NCBI RefSeq assembly: GCF_031846385.1
Contig: NZ_JAVRHV010000001.1
Span: 744,001-808,000 of the forward strand
Direction of reading: 5' to 3'
Source: Urechidicola vernalis
Lineage (GTDB): Bacteria > Bacteroidota > Bacteroidia > Flavobacteriales > Flavobacteriaceae
DNA length: 64,000 nucleotides
In this document: positions 8,897 through 17,925 of the stretch, piece by piece
How positions within the stretch are numbered: position 1 is the stretch's first letter
How the letters are laid out: every line of letters starts with the position of its first letter
Program-made: the position numbers and the translations under genes
The notes under the pieces: generated by a model
Seen by the model: only the letters and a program-made list of their open reading frames with translations
The model's database searches: none
Told to the model about the DNA's origin: nothing

Positions 8897-9811
8897 TCAC
8901 AAATAATGCCTTCCCATATTCTTATTCACCTCTCTACTCCTCAAAATCTTATTAAATCTTCGCTCAAATATCAGGTATTTTTTTAAATATCCGAAGACAT
9001 TTTTGAAGTGACCTTTTCTCAAATTTCGTAGTGTAACTTTTAATTGTTGTAATCTTAAGTTATTTCTTTCTTTCAACGCAAAATTTTTATTAATATCGGC
9101 TGCTTGAACATATAATTGCTTGATTTCTTGATTAAAATATGCTTCAGAAAACAATGGCGCCTTATTTCCTTTTCGAACAGTACTATCGTGATATATACAG
9201 GCATCTGATACCACCCCAATCTTTAAACCATGAAATATTACGCGCTGACAATAATTATTATCTTCACCATAATGATAAAACATAGGGTCAAAACCACCGA
9301 TGGCTTCCAATGTTTTCTTTGGTAGCAGCCATGCAGCTGCGTTCACAAACGACACCTCAAACATTCCTCCCTCTTGATTTTTAAGTGCAGTTACTAAATC
9401 TGAATTGGACTTTGAAAACAAATCAAAATAATACTCCAAGTTATCGCCATTCCAATTATAATGCACTGGACTAATAATTCCATATTCAGAATTCAAATCA
9501 GAGTATTCTAACAACCGTTTAAGCGTATGCTTTTCTACTTTTGCATCTTGATTTAACAATAACACCAAATCCGCTCCTGCATCTAATGCATAAGATATCC
9601 CAATATTATTGGCCTTGCCAAAACCTAAATTTTCAGATTGTTCTAATAAATAAACTTTTGAAAAATATTGCTGAATCAAATCTACTGTTCCATCTGTACT
9701 TGAATTATCCACCACAACTACTTTTTGGGGCATGGAACTCGATGCCAATGAATCTAAACATGCTTTAATCCACTTTTCACCATTATATGTTACAATAATC
9801 ACATAAATCAT
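8897..9811 (-). CDS. Glycosyltransferase family 2, rhamnosyltransferase-like
   Basis: This 304-residue GT2 protein starts MIYVIIVTYNGEKWIKACLD and has VVVVDNSSTDGT. Instead of the common DXD it has LLLNQDA (about 85-90), the pattern of the WbbL/RfbF rhamnosyltransferase branch, followed by FDPMFYHYGEDNNYCQRV. It is predicted to transfer a deoxyhexose-type sugar to the lipid-linked glycan. Its ATG overlaps the stop of the GT2 at 9808-10686 by 4 bp. Downstream lies the gap with palindrome family B. No rhamnose synthesis gene is present in the window, so the donor assignment is only family-level. Confidence 0.88.
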   Translation of the reverse strand: MIYVIIVTYNGEKWIKACLDSLASSSMPQKVVVVDNSSTDGTVDLIQQYFSKVYLLEQSENLGFGKANNIGISYALDAGADLVLLLNQDAKVEKHTLKRLLEYSDLNSEYGIISPVHYNWNGDNLEYYFDLFSKSNSDLVTALKNQEGGMFEVSFVNAAAWLLPKKTLEAIGGFDPMFYHYGEDNNYCQRVIFHGLKIGVVSDACIYHDSTVRKGNKAPLFSEAYFNQEIKQLYVQAADINKNFALKERNNLRLQQLKVTLRNLRKGHFKNVFGYLKKYLIFERRFNKILRSREVNKNMGRHYL

Positions 9812-10686
9812 GAACTTTTATGCTTTTTAATTTTCAATATATCATATCGAAAATAACGATATAACTTTATCAATAAATTGAATCTCATTATCAAAAGCCA
9901 TTTAAAATTAACATGTAAATACCAAAAATAGTCTCGATACAATAGCCTATAAAACAACTCCTTATCATTACTTTTGTTACGATGGTTCACAAAAGACGCT
10001 TGATCTTGATGTAAGCGAAAACGAACTAAACTTTTTTTTAAGAAAGCAACGTCATACTTTTTAAAAATACGCAGACAAAATTCATAATCTACCAACTGAA
10101 ACATCTCCTTATGAAAACCACCTATGGTGTTGAAAGACTCTTTCGAAAACATATAACAAGAAGGTTCTCCTATTATATTAATTGGTTTTAATTTAAAGTT
10201 AGGTGATTTTAATAACGATCTTCCTTTTCTTACGACTATATCTTTATCCGGTAAATCAAGATTCACCTGTAAATCATGAAAATTTGAAATCCATCCTTCT
10301 GTAAACCTATTCGACAAATCCGAAATAATACTTCGCTTTGAAGTAACCAATCCAACACCTGCATTTTCTTCAAAAACCTCCACCATTTCCTCCACACAAC
10401 TAGGTTCAAATACATCATCCTGAAACAACAACTTAATGTATTTCCCTTTTGACTTTTCAATACTATAATTCCAGTTTGCCGCAATACCCCGTGGCTTATG
10501 ATGAAATATATGAATTGGAAATTTACTTTGTGGTTTGAACTCCGCTATCTTTTGTAATGTTCCATCGCTTGAATTGTCATCCGACACCACAATCTCTATA
10601 TGATCATAGGTTTGTTGATTCAAAGAATCAAGTGCTTCCAAAATAAATTGGGCACCATTATAGGTTGGTATACAAACAGAAACCAA
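9808..10686 (-). CDS. Glycosyltransferase family 2
   Basis: This is a 292-residue GT-A glycosyltransferase: VSVCIPTYNGAQFILEALDS, IEIVVSDDNSSDGT, and LLFQDDV (about 87-92) in the position of the DXD motif. The start is uncertain. TTG at 10686 gives the protein stated here, but the frame remains open upstream to 10749 without an ATG. A longer N-terminus ending in HNTPLVSV would look more like the family norm if it used an ATT or ATA start. The gap to the upstream gene is only 34 bp. Its stop overlaps the next GT2 by 4 bp. Confidence 0.88.
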   Translation of the reverse strand: MVSVCIPTYNGAQFILEALDSLNQQTYDHIEIVVSDDNSSDGTLQKIAEFKPQSKFPIHIFHHKPRGIAANWNYSIEKSKGKYIKLLFQDDVFEPSCVEEMVEVFEENAGVGLVTSKRSIISDLSNRFTEGWISNFHDLQVNLDLPDKDIVVRKGRSLLKSPNFKLKPINIIGEPSCYMFSKESFNTIGGFHKEMFQLVDYEFCLRIFKKYDVAFLKKSLVRFRLHQDQASFVNHRNKSNDKELFYRLLYRDYFWYLHVNFKWLLIMRFNLLIKLYRYFRYDILKIKKHKSS

Positions 10687-10720
10687 TGGGGTATTATGTA
10701 AACTTTCCTCTTTAATAATT

Positions 10721-11581
10721 TTAACTATTTCTTTTAAACATTCGTCTTAACTGCAATCCTAATTGAAAAAGAGAAGAATTTAGAATACGTTCGGCTTTTT
10801 TATAATTTGCTGAATGAACCTTGCTATACAAGGCTCGACGTTCTCGCTCCAAATCAATTGGGTTTCCAAAAACACTAATATAAGTATCCATATGGTTTTG
10901 ATACAATTGCCCCATACTTTCTTCGTAAAGTTCTTTTTCTGTATCCAATAAATTAGTAATAGAATTGGACGTATGTGTTCTATAATAATACACCACTTCT
11001 GGTATCTGAAACACTTTCCCGTCTGGCTTTAATATTTTGATCCAAATATCCCAATCTTCGAATCGATTACCCTCTGTATAACCTCCAACCCGATCAAAAT
11101 CAGATCGCTTATACATGGAGGAATTAAACAGCATATTATAAATCAGAAAAAGTTTAAATGAATAGGGCGGCAAATTCCATTTTCCAGTTTTATCTCCAAT
11201 TAATTCCGCTTGTCCATACACCAGTTTTAAATTAGAATTATTTTCAAAACAAGCCACTGCCTTTTCCATATAATTTGAATTTACTATATCATCCGAATCC
11301 AAAGGTAAAATATAAACTCCTTCTGATCTTTGAATCCCGTAATTTCGTGCAGCAGCAGCTCCACCATTGGCTTTATAATAGTATTGAAATCGATCGTCCT
11401 TTTTTAAATACTCATTTACAACTGATTTGATAGCATCAATGGATCCATCATCAACAATGATACACTCCCAGTTATCATAAGATTGCCTTAACACTGAATC
11501 TAAGGATTCAGAGATTAAATGTGCCCGATTATAAACCGGCATTATCACAGAAACTAACGGACTATTCATATTATAAAACAT
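10721..11581 (-). CDS. Glycosyltransferase family 2 (paralogue pair member)
   Basis: This is a 286-residue GT-A glycosyltransferase with PLVSVIMPVYNRAHLISESL, ECIIVDDGS and ILPLDSDD (about 91-98). The body (FNSSMYKRSDFDRVGGY, FEDWDIWIKIL, YYYRTHTSNS) closely parallels the GT2 at 12481-13314. I infer that the two arose by duplication, with a different GT2 now between them. The ATG at 11581 overlaps the upstream gene by 11 bp; the internal ATG at 11569 (MNSPLVSV), 2 bp after the upstream stop, is an equally good start. The donor is unknown. Confidence 0.9.
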   Translation of the reverse strand: MFYNMNSPLVSVIMPVYNRAHLISESLDSVLRQSYDNWECIIVDDGSIDAIKSVVNEYLKKDDRFQYYYKANGGAAAARNYGIQRSEGVYILPLDSDDIVNSNYMEKAVACFENNSNLKLVYGQAELIGDKTGKWNLPPYSFKLFLIYNMLFNSSMYKRSDFDRVGGYTEGNRFEDWDIWIKILKPDGKVFQIPEVVYYYRTHTSNSITNLLDTEKELYEESMGQLYQNHMDTYISVFGNPIDLERERRALYSKVHSANYKKAERILNSSLFQLGLQLRRMFKRNS

Positions 11582-12473
11582 TAGATTTGAATGCCTTTTT
11601 CAAAAAACCTAAGGCTAGTTTTACTTTTAGCATCCAAAGCAAATGTACAATAATCAATGTAGAATTTTTCAAGGTATAGTTTTTAGTTTTATCAACTAAA
11701 TACACCAATTCTTTGAGAAGTTCTTCCCGAAATGAATGTTTAAACCTAAAAGGGTATCTTCCTAATAATTTTCTGTAAAAAGCCACACTTGCCTTTCGTT
11801 TCAAGCGGAAATTGTCCGATTGACCCGAAATATTCACTGAAGATAACCGTATCATTGCCTTACAATTTGAAAGTGTATAGATAGTTCCAAAATTTGAGAA
11901 TGTTAACCATGCTAAATCATCACTATGCCAAGCCAATGGAAAATCGAAAAATCCAAATCTCTCATAAACATTTCTTGAAAAAACGTACTCAGACAAGGAA
12001 CTTCGACTTTGTTTATAAAACACCTTTTCGAACGAACCAATACTACTTTCAATTGTCGGATGCTCATATACTTCGCTTATAGCACCTCCAGAATCATCTA
12101 TCAATTGACTCCGCAATCGTACAACTGCTACCCCCTTTTTTTTTACCAATTCAAACTGACTGTAGAATTCGTCCACAACCGTTGATGACAACATATCATC
12201 ATCTCCCAAAATACAAACCCAGTCTTCATTTGATAATAAGCTCATACATCGATTCCAATGACTTACCAACGATACCGCTCCTAAATTATCTGGGAAATTT
12301 CGATAGTGAATTTCAATATGTTCATTATAAAACGATATTAATTCGCTAAGATCACTCATGCTACCATCGTTTCCAATGTACACCCTAAAGTTTTGATTGG
12401 TTTGATTTTTCAATGAATCCAGCGTTTCTTTAAAAAAATCAATATTATAAAATGGGATTACTATGGCCAGCAT
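11571..12473 (-). CDS. Glycosyltransferase family 2
   Basis: This is a 300-residue GT2 protein: MLAIVIPFYNIDFFKETLDS, VYIGNDGS, and ILGDDDML (about 88-95) as the metal-binding site. FDFPLAWHSDDLAWLTFSNF is in the usual acceptor-side region. It is divergent from the duplicated GT2 genes on either side and therefore probably has a distinct specificity. It overlaps the downstream GT2 by 11 bp and follows the upstream one by 7 bp. It is predicted to be cytosolic and to work on the lipid-linked glycan. Confidence 0.88.
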   Translation of the reverse strand: MLAIVIPFYNIDFFKETLDSLKNQTNQNFRVYIGNDGSMSDLSELISFYNEHIEIHYRNFPDNLGAVSLVSHWNRCMSLLSNEDWVCILGDDDMLSSTVVDEFYSQFELVKKKGVAVVRLRSQLIDDSGGAISEVYEHPTIESSIGSFEKVFYKQSRSSLSEYVFSRNVYERFGFFDFPLAWHSDDLAWLTFSNFGTIYTLSNCKAMIRLSSVNISGQSDNFRLKRKASVAFYRKLLGRYPFRFKHSFREELLKELVYLVDKTKNYTLKNSTLIIVHLLWMLKVKLALGFLKKAFKSNVL

Positions 12474-12480
12474 CTAGTTT

Positions 12481-13314
12481 TTATTTAATAAAAGATTTAA
12501 TTTTCTCTTTTAATCTTTCATAAAATGATTTCTTTAATGATAAATACTTTAATTGTAATTTTTGATACTTAATTTCTAATTCTTTATTCCTATGCAATTG
12601 AGTTATTGGATTGTCAAAATGTCTTGCATATAACTTTCTGTTAAAATAAAACAAATCAAATAGGTTCACATTATTCTCTAATGCATTAGAAAACTGATCA
12701 CTCATGGAATTACCGCTATGTTTTCTATAAAAAAACAATTCCTCTGGAATCTTAATTACTATACTTTCCTCATCTAGATACCTTAACCACAAATCCCAAT
12801 CCTCTCTTCCAAACCTGAACTTTTCGTTATATTTCCCTACATTTAAAAACTTCTCTTTTTTAAATATTGCAGAGCAAAATATCATATTATCCAACAATAA
12901 GTGTTTAAAAGAATAATCTCCCATCTTCCATTCACCTTTCTCTGCACCAAATAAAGCTGCTTTTGAATATACAAGAGAAACCTCTGATCTTTGAGTAAAA
13001 ATATTTACTGCTTTTGAAACATACGTTTCATGAATTTTATCATCCGAATCTAATGGTAATATTAATTCTCCATTTGATTTATCAATACCAAAATTTCTGG
13101 CACTAGCCAAACCTCCATTTTCTTTTTTAAAAAATGAAACACTTTCAGTTAAAAATTGTTTTACAACAGAATGAACATCTTCTGTAGAACCGTCATCTAC
13201 AATAATTATTTCAATATTACTATAATCCTGATTTAAAGCACTTTGAACCGACTCTTCAATAAATTCCGTTACATTAAAACAAGGGATAATAATAGACACT
13301 AATGGATTCTTCAT
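12481..13314 (-). CDS. Glycosyltransferase family 2 (paralogue pair member)
   Basis: This is a 277-residue GT-A glycosyltransferase: PLVSIIIPCFNVTEFIEESV, IEIIIVDDGSTED and ILPLDSDD (about 85-92). Its C-terminal part (YSFKHLLLDNMIFCSAIFKK, REDWDLWLRYLD, FFYRKHSGNS) aligns with that of the GT2 at 10721-11581. The C-terminus is Lys-rich (KKSFYERLKEKIKSFIK), suggesting peripheral membrane binding. It lies 2 bp after the upstream gene. The donor is unknown. Confidence 0.9.
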   Translation of the reverse strand: MKNPLVSIIIPCFNVTEFIEESVQSALNQDYSNIEIIIVDDGSTEDVHSVVKQFLTESVSFFKKENGGLASARNFGIDKSNGELILPLDSDDKIHETYVSKAVNIFTQRSEVSLVYSKAALFGAEKGEWKMGDYSFKHLLLDNMIFCSAIFKKEKFLNVGKYNEKFRFGREDWDLWLRYLDEESIVIKIPEELFFYRKHSGNSMSDQFSNALENNVNLFDLFYFNRKLYARHFDNPITQLHRNKELEIKYQKLQLKYLSLKKSFYERLKEKIKSFIK

Positions 13315-13316
13315 CT

Positions 13317-14288
13317 TTAATTTCGTATTATTTTAGATATTCTATGATACCCTATCCCTTTCACATTTTGAACTCCAATACTTTGATAAATCATTATCAT
13401 CAATAAATTATAATAAGAATAAAAATCTAAAATATTAAATTTAAAAGAAACTCTCAGCATACTTAAAAACAGCATCCATTTTTTATGAGGTAATATAAAG
13501 GTTTTAAAAACATCTATATACCCGCGTTTTACACTTTTTCTCAACTCATCTTTTGTTAAAAAATTATCCCCATACTTGAAGACATTATTTAATAACCTAC
13601 AATAAGATTTTACAACCTTTTTAATAAACCCCTTATTATTAACTCTGCTCAAGGAATCTTCAGTTACTCTATAATAACAATCTGGAGTAATGTCTTTAAA
13701 CAAATGATATTGCAATCTACCTAGTATTAACTTAATCGAATAGTCTACATCTTGAAATCGCTTTAATCCTTCATCAAATGTTACTTTTACATTATTACTT
13801 ACCAACAAAGATGTAATTGGCCAAGCAGGGCTATTGGATAGAAACTGAGCCAAATAATTTTCTTGTTTGGAATTGTGATATTTGTTAACCAATACATCTG
13901 GATTGTTTAAATATGCCATATTAAAAACATAAAAATCTCTAGAAGGAAACTTTTCAATTGTTTTTAATCGATCTTCTAAACAAAAACTTGCTAAAACATC
14001 GTCTGAATCTAAGAATACTAAAAAATCTCCTTTCGCTCTTTCTATTCCTATATTACGGCAAGCATTAGCCCCTTTCCTTTTATGCTCTGGTCTAAGTAAC
14101 AAACTTATTCGACTGTCCTGAGAAATTAGTGCTTTTATAATTTCAAGTTCTTCCTTTTCTGATCCATCATCTACTATAATACATTCCCAATTACTATATG
14201 TTTGCATTTTAATAGATTCTAGAGTTAACTTAAAAAACTCGATCCTACCAAAAACTGGGATTATTATTGAAACTAGAGTTTTTTTCAT
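13317..14288 (-). CDS. Glycosyltransferase family 2
   Basis: This is a 323-residue GT-A glycosyltransferase: KTLVSIIIPVFGRIEFFKLT, ECIIVDDGSEKEE, RPEHKRKGANACRNIGIERA and FLDSDDV (about 92-98). I place the start at the ATG at 14288, which overlaps the stop of the methyltransferase gene as ATGA. The frame also runs back to 14354, but that extension lies inside the neighbour and lacks family similarity. With the GT2 genes at 20197 and 21162 it shares the KGxNxCRN-x-G block, suggesting a common origin. The basic, hydrophobic C-terminus (ILDFYSYYNLLMIMIYQSIG) may associate with the membrane. Confidence 0.88.
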   Translation of the reverse strand: MKKTLVSIIIPVFGRIEFFKLTLESIKMQTYSNWECIIVDDGSEKEELEIIKALISQDSRISLLLRPEHKRKGANACRNIGIERAKGDFLVFLDSDDVLASFCLEDRLKTIEKFPSRDFYVFNMAYLNNPDVLVNKYHNSKQENYLAQFLSNSPAWPITSLLVSNNVKVTFDEGLKRFQDVDYSIKLILGRLQYHLFKDITPDCYYRVTEDSLSRVNNKGFIKKVVKSYCRLLNNVFKYGDNFLTKDELRKSVKRGYIDVFKTFILPHKKWMLFLSMLRVSFKFNILDFYSYYNLLMIMIYQSIGVQNVKGIGYHRISKIIRN

Positions 14289-14971
14289 TGAATTCTTCTT
14301 ATAGCAAAACTTGGTGGAATAGATTGTTCTATTGTTAAAAATACAATTTCCCAATTATTGGTTACACAAAATTCGTGAACTGCTTCAATCACGCCATATT
14401 TGTACATTTTCACCCAATTTCCAATAAAATAATCATGACCACAAATAATACCATTGATTTTCACTTTTCTTGAAGCCACTTCTAACTCTTTTTTTGTAGT
14501 TGAATAAGAATGGTCAGTATCAATATATACCCAATCAAAATAATGATCATCAAATTTCTCTAGAACCTCAGTTGAATACCCCAGATTTATTTCCACAATA
14601 CCCTTTTCAATATGCTTTTTATATTTTTCATAAACCAATTCTTTCTTTGCACTATCATACCTTTCTGTATCCCAAACATCAATTAAATGCAATTTACGAG
14701 GTTTCGCCTTATCTATTATACACTGCGAGAATTCACCTTTATCAACGCCTATTTCAGCAATAATTGCATTCTTTGGTAGTAAATCAATCATTTCAATACG
14801 ATTTAATTGAACTTTCAAATTAGAAATATGATATTCTTTTAAATCAAATTTAGGTATACTCTCAGATAATTTCCTTTTTTTCTCTAAATCCTTTAATTTG
14901 GCATCAATGATGGTCTTTTTAAAGTTATAAGGAATTAATTTTATTATAAAATCAAACATATTCATTAACAA
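14285..14971 (-). CDS. Class I SAM-dependent methyltransferase
   Basis: This 228-residue protein has a Rossmann-like methyltransferase fold. Motif I is IIAEIGVDKGEFS (about 70-82), followed by LHLIDVWDTER (the acidic ribose-binding strand) and DWVYIDTDHSY (motif IV region). The pattern fits the Methyltransf_24 group found in glycan and O-methylation loci. It probably methylates a sugar hydroxyl or a non-reducing-end residue. In ABC-exported O-antigens terminal methylation can set chain length, but those chain-terminating enzymes are usually larger. Start options are MLM, MNM or MFD within the first five codons. It overlaps the GT2 downstream by 4 bp. Confidence 0.8.
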   Translation of the reverse strand: MLMNMFDFIIKLIPYNFKKTIIDAKLKDLEKKRKLSESIPKFDLKEYHISNLKVQLNRIEMIDLLPKNAIIAEIGVDKGEFSQCIIDKAKPRKLHLIDVWDTERYDSAKKELVYEKYKKHIEKGIVEINLGYSTEVLEKFDDHYFDWVYIDTDHSYSTTKKELEVASRKVKINGIICGHDYFIGNWVKMYKYGVIEAVHEFCVTNNWEIVFLTIEQSIPPSFAIRRIQ

Positions 14972-14974
14972 ATT

Positions 14975-16207
14975 TTAAGCAGTAAATAGATTTGATTTGA
15001 CTATTCTATTTAAACTTTGAACTTTTTTCAAAACCTTTTCAAACGAATACAAATCTTCCAACACCAATCGATTTTTCTTTTTAATATTTTCTTCTAACTC
15101 GGCATTTAATAAAACAATATTAAGGTCGTCTATAGTGTAATGTATAAATTCATTGTCCTTTAAAAATTTATGCACTGGACTTTTCTTATTTATAAATAAT
15201 GTCGCCCCCATATAACCTAATGTTATTATGTTTCCCATGGCTTGTTGTCTGATATGATTAAAAAATACTATTCTACAGGATAATAAAATTTTATTATACT
15301 CCTCTAACTCAATAAAGTTCAATATAGGACTAAAGTTAGCCCCTAATAACTCTTTGCCTTTTAACAATACATAAGTTATATAATCCTCACTTCCTGAATA
15401 GCTTAGCGGCACTATTACTTTTCTGTTTTTTAAATTAATTTTAGAGAGTTTAATAAAAACTTCAACATGATTATTAGTTGGATTTGCAGAATTTCCTACT
15501 AATATGTTATCTCCTAAACTATAATTAAATACTTCAAAATTCTCCTTATTCAAAAATTCTCTTAAAGTACCATAAGCAAATGGACTAAATTTAAATTCAT
15601 TATTCAATTGATGGAGGTAGGTCATCTCAGTTTCCAATACAGGAACTACAATTTTCACCTTATTAAAACAATCCTGATACCTTTTAGGGTGGCATTCATA
15701 TATTTTTTTTAAAAACCAGTTATTTCTTTTATTATTCTTATAATCAGTTTTTCTGAGCCAGTTGTAAATTACACTATTTTGGATTACTTTATTTAAAACT
15801 TTTCTTTTAATTGGTTCATGCCTATGAATGTATTTGAACGTTTCTTTTTCATAAATTCTTTGTTTAAACGGAAACCATTGCTGATATAAATCATAGCCCC
15901 AACAGTACCAAACAATTAGAACTTCTGGATTAAGCAATTCAATGATTTCAAATTTTCGTTGATTTAATACATGAATATGCACCACTTGTATTTTTTCTTT
16001 ATGTATGTTTTGAACAAAATTTTTTGAAGCTTTCTCTTCTGATAAATCAAGAGGAATTGCTAAACTCGAATTAACGTATCCGAATGTATTAGAATTTCCT
16101 ATAACGAAGTATTTATAAACAAAATTAGAAGTATTACTTGCCTCAAATAACTTTATTGCATAATCTACAAACTTGTCATCATCAAAAATATGAATTGCCT
16201 TAATCAC
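14975..16207 (-). CDS. GT56-type (WecF-like) N-acetylfucosaminyltransferase homologue
   Basis: This 410-residue protein matches the Glyco_transf_56 pattern. It has an N-terminal HIFDDDKFVDYAI strand, VWYCWGYDLYQQW (about 103-115), and the C-terminal VGNSANPTNNHVEVF and FFNHIRQQAMGNI motifs that WecF uses for donor binding. WecF moves 4-acetamido-4,6-dideoxygalactose (Fuc4NAc) onto lipid-linked enterobacterial common antigen. The next two genes upstream encode an acyltransferase and a sugar aminotransferase, exactly the steps needed to make a dTDP-4-acylamino-dideoxyhexose. I infer that the three act together. The start is GTG at 16207. The exact donor is unproven. Confidence 0.82.
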   Translation of the reverse strand: MIKAIHIFDDDKFVDYAIKLFEASNTSNFVYKYFVIGNSNTFGYVNSSLAIPLDLSEEKASKNFVQNIHKEKIQVVHIHVLNQRKFEIIELLNPEVLIVWYCWGYDLYQQWFPFKQRIYEKETFKYIHRHEPIKRKVLNKVIQNSVIYNWLRKTDYKNNKRNNWFLKKIYECHPKRYQDCFNKVKIVVPVLETEMTYLHQLNNEFKFSPFAYGTLREFLNKENFEVFNYSLGDNILVGNSANPTNNHVEVFIKLSKINLKNRKVIVPLSYSGSEDYITYVLLKGKELLGANFSPILNFIELEEYNKILLSCRIVFFNHIRQQAMGNIITLGYMGATLFINKKSPVHKFLKDNEFIHYTIDDLNIVLLNAELEENIKKKNRLVLEDLYSFEKVLKKVQSLNRIVKSNLFTA

Positions 16208-16213
16208 TCCTTT

Positions 16214-16846
16214 TTAATTAATTCTCTTAATTATTTTTCCTGGAACTCCAACAACCATGACACTATCTGGAATACTTTTTGTAATTACACTACCCGCACC
16301 TATAACAACGTTGTTACCAATTACAATATCTGGTAAAATAGTTGTATTTGCTCCAATAGAACAATTGTTCCCAATTATCACCCTTCCTAAAACAGTGACA
16401 TTCGGAGCAATTTCTACAAATGCTCCTATTTTACAATCGTGTGTTATAACTACATTATAATAAATCAAGCTCCCTTTACCAATACATACACTATTTGAAA
16501 TTCGAGCACCGGGTAATATATTAATTCCATTTTTTAATTCAATATCAAAAGACCCCACAGTAATATTAGCACTAATTACTGATGTAAAAACACCTCCTTT
16601 AGATGAAAATTTATCATACATCTTTTTTCTAAGTTCTGGATTACCAATTCCTATTGTAAATCTATTATCTACCTTATCAAAAAATTCTTCAACTTGTTTT
16701 ACTGTATTTAAAATGGAGAATTCATTAAAGAGTTTCTTTTTATTTCTATTAATATCGTCATAAAAAACCAATTTCTTTAAATCATCTTGTTCCATTATAA
16801 CCTCAAGTACTTCTTTTGCAAAACCTTTTGCACCAACAACTAACAT
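16214..16846 (-). CDS. NeuD/PglD-family sugar acyltransferase
   Basis: This 210-residue protein has an N-terminal Rossmann-like nucleotide-sugar-binding part (MLVVGAKGFAKEVLEVI) and a C-terminal left-handed beta-helix. The helix comes from hexapeptide repeats (about 95-205; for example IGNNCSIGANTTILPDIVIG) and ends VMVVGVPGKIIK. Such enzymes transfer acetyl or other acyl groups from acyl-CoA to the amino group of UDP- or dTDP-4-amino-sugars; the catalytic His is probably the one in VVITHDCKIG. It overlaps the aminotransferase gene by 7 bp, supporting consecutive steps. It could alternatively O-acetylate another sugar. Confidence 0.88.
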   Translation of the reverse strand: MLVVGAKGFAKEVLEVIMEQDDLKKLVFYDDINRNKKKLFNEFSILNTVKQVEEFFDKVDNRFTIGIGNPELRKKMYDKFSSKGGVFTSVISANITVGSFDIELKNGINILPGARISNSVCIGKGSLIYYNVVITHDCKIGAFVEIAPNVTVLGRVIIGNNCSIGANTTILPDIVIGNNVVIGAGSVITKSIPDSVMVVGVPGKIIKRIN

Positions 16847-17925
16847 AACTGCTTATTTATTAATGAGACAATAGTACTTAATATTTTTTCATTTAGACCA
16901 ACATATAATGGTAGGCATAAAACTCTTGTACTTATACTTTCGGCATTTGGCATTGAATACGAATTAATATAGGGAAGTCTATTTAACGAAGGGTAAAAAT
17001 AACGTCTTGGAAAAATATTATTCTTATTCAACACGTTTTTTACTTTTAGTAGAGTTTCTTCAGATTCTAAAATAATTGGGTAATAACTGTAATTCCATTC
17101 CGTATGATTTCTAGTTTTTAACGTTTTCAATTTTTCAAAATTCAATTGCTTATTATAAAATTGAACAACCTTTTTACGCTCTGAGATTATCGTTTCAAAA
17201 TAAGGTAATACAGAAAGGCCCATAGCTGCTTGCAATTCACTCATTTTTGCATTGGTTCCCAAGCCAAAAAAATTTTCAGCGCCATCATGTCCAAAATTAT
17301 GATGATAATACATTTTATGAAACAAATCATCCGAACAAAACAAGGCACCTCCTTCACCAGTATGAAACACTTTTGTTGCGTGAAAACTACAGGTGCTCAC
17401 ATCTCCAAAATTAAAAATAGATTGTCCATCATACTTAACTCCAAAACAATGTGCAGCATCATAAATTACTCTTAAATTGTGTTTTTTTGCTATACGGTCT
17501 ATTGCTACAACATTACATGGGTTCCCAAAAACATGTGTGGCCAAAATAGCAGAAGTATTTTTAGTTATTACGCTTTCTATTTTAGTTTCATTTATCGTTA
17601 AGAATTCAGGATGAATATCAACAAACACAGGAGTGCAACCTTCCCAAACAATGCTTGAAGTCGTTGCTACATAAGAAAAAGGAGTGGTAATAATTTCACC
17701 TTTTAATCCTAATCCCTTTATAGCAATATGTAATGGTAGGGTACCATTTGCTGTTGCAATTATGTTCTTTGTTGAAAGATAACTCTTTAATTCATTTTCC
17801 AATTTAACTACCAATTCCCCTCTGTTTGTTATCCAATTCTCATTCCAAGCATTTTCAAGTTTGGTATTAAACTCAATTTGAGGTGGAAGAAATGTCTTCG
17901 TAACGTTTATTTTTGTCTTTCCCAT
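16840..17925 (-). CDS. DegT/DnrJ/EryC1 sugar aminotransferase
   Basis: This is a 361-residue PLP-dependent aminotransferase of nucleotide-linked keto-sugars. The PLP-binding Lys is K185 in SFHATKVFHTGEGGA; YDAAHCFG (about 155-162) provides the cofactor-binding Asp, and ATANGTLPLHIA is the phosphate-binding turn. Homologues such as WecE, FdtB and VioA convert dTDP-4-keto-6-deoxyglucose or -galactose to the 4-amino sugar using glutamate. Next to an N-acyltransferase and a GT56 enzyme, a WecE-like role is the best guess. It overlaps wzt by 19 bp and the acyltransferase by 7 bp. The keto-sugar synthesis genes (rmlA/B type) are not in the window. Confidence 0.9.
   Translation of the reverse strand: MGKTKINVTKTFLPPQIEFNTKLENAWNENWITNRGELVVKLENELKSYLSTKNIIATANGTLPLHIAIKGLGLKGEIITTPFSYVATTSSIVWEGCTPVFVDIHPEFLTINETKIESVITKNTSAILATHVFGNPCNVVAIDRIAKKHNLRVIYDAAHCFGVKYDGQSIFNFGDVSTCSFHATKVFHTGEGGALFCSDDLFHKMYYHHNFGHDGAENFFGLGTNAKMSELQAAMGLSVLPYFETIISERKKVVQFYNKQLNFEKLKTLKTRNHTEWNYSYYPIILESEETLLKVKNVLNKNNIFPRRYFYPSLNRLPYINSYSMPNAESISTRVLCLPLYVGLNEKILSTIVSLINKQLC

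Noticed and set aside
14289..14354. N-terminal extension of the GT2 at 13317-14288
   Set aside because: It would overlap the methyltransferase gene by 70 bp. The ATG at 14288 forms an ATGA overlap and begins exactly at the conserved fold.
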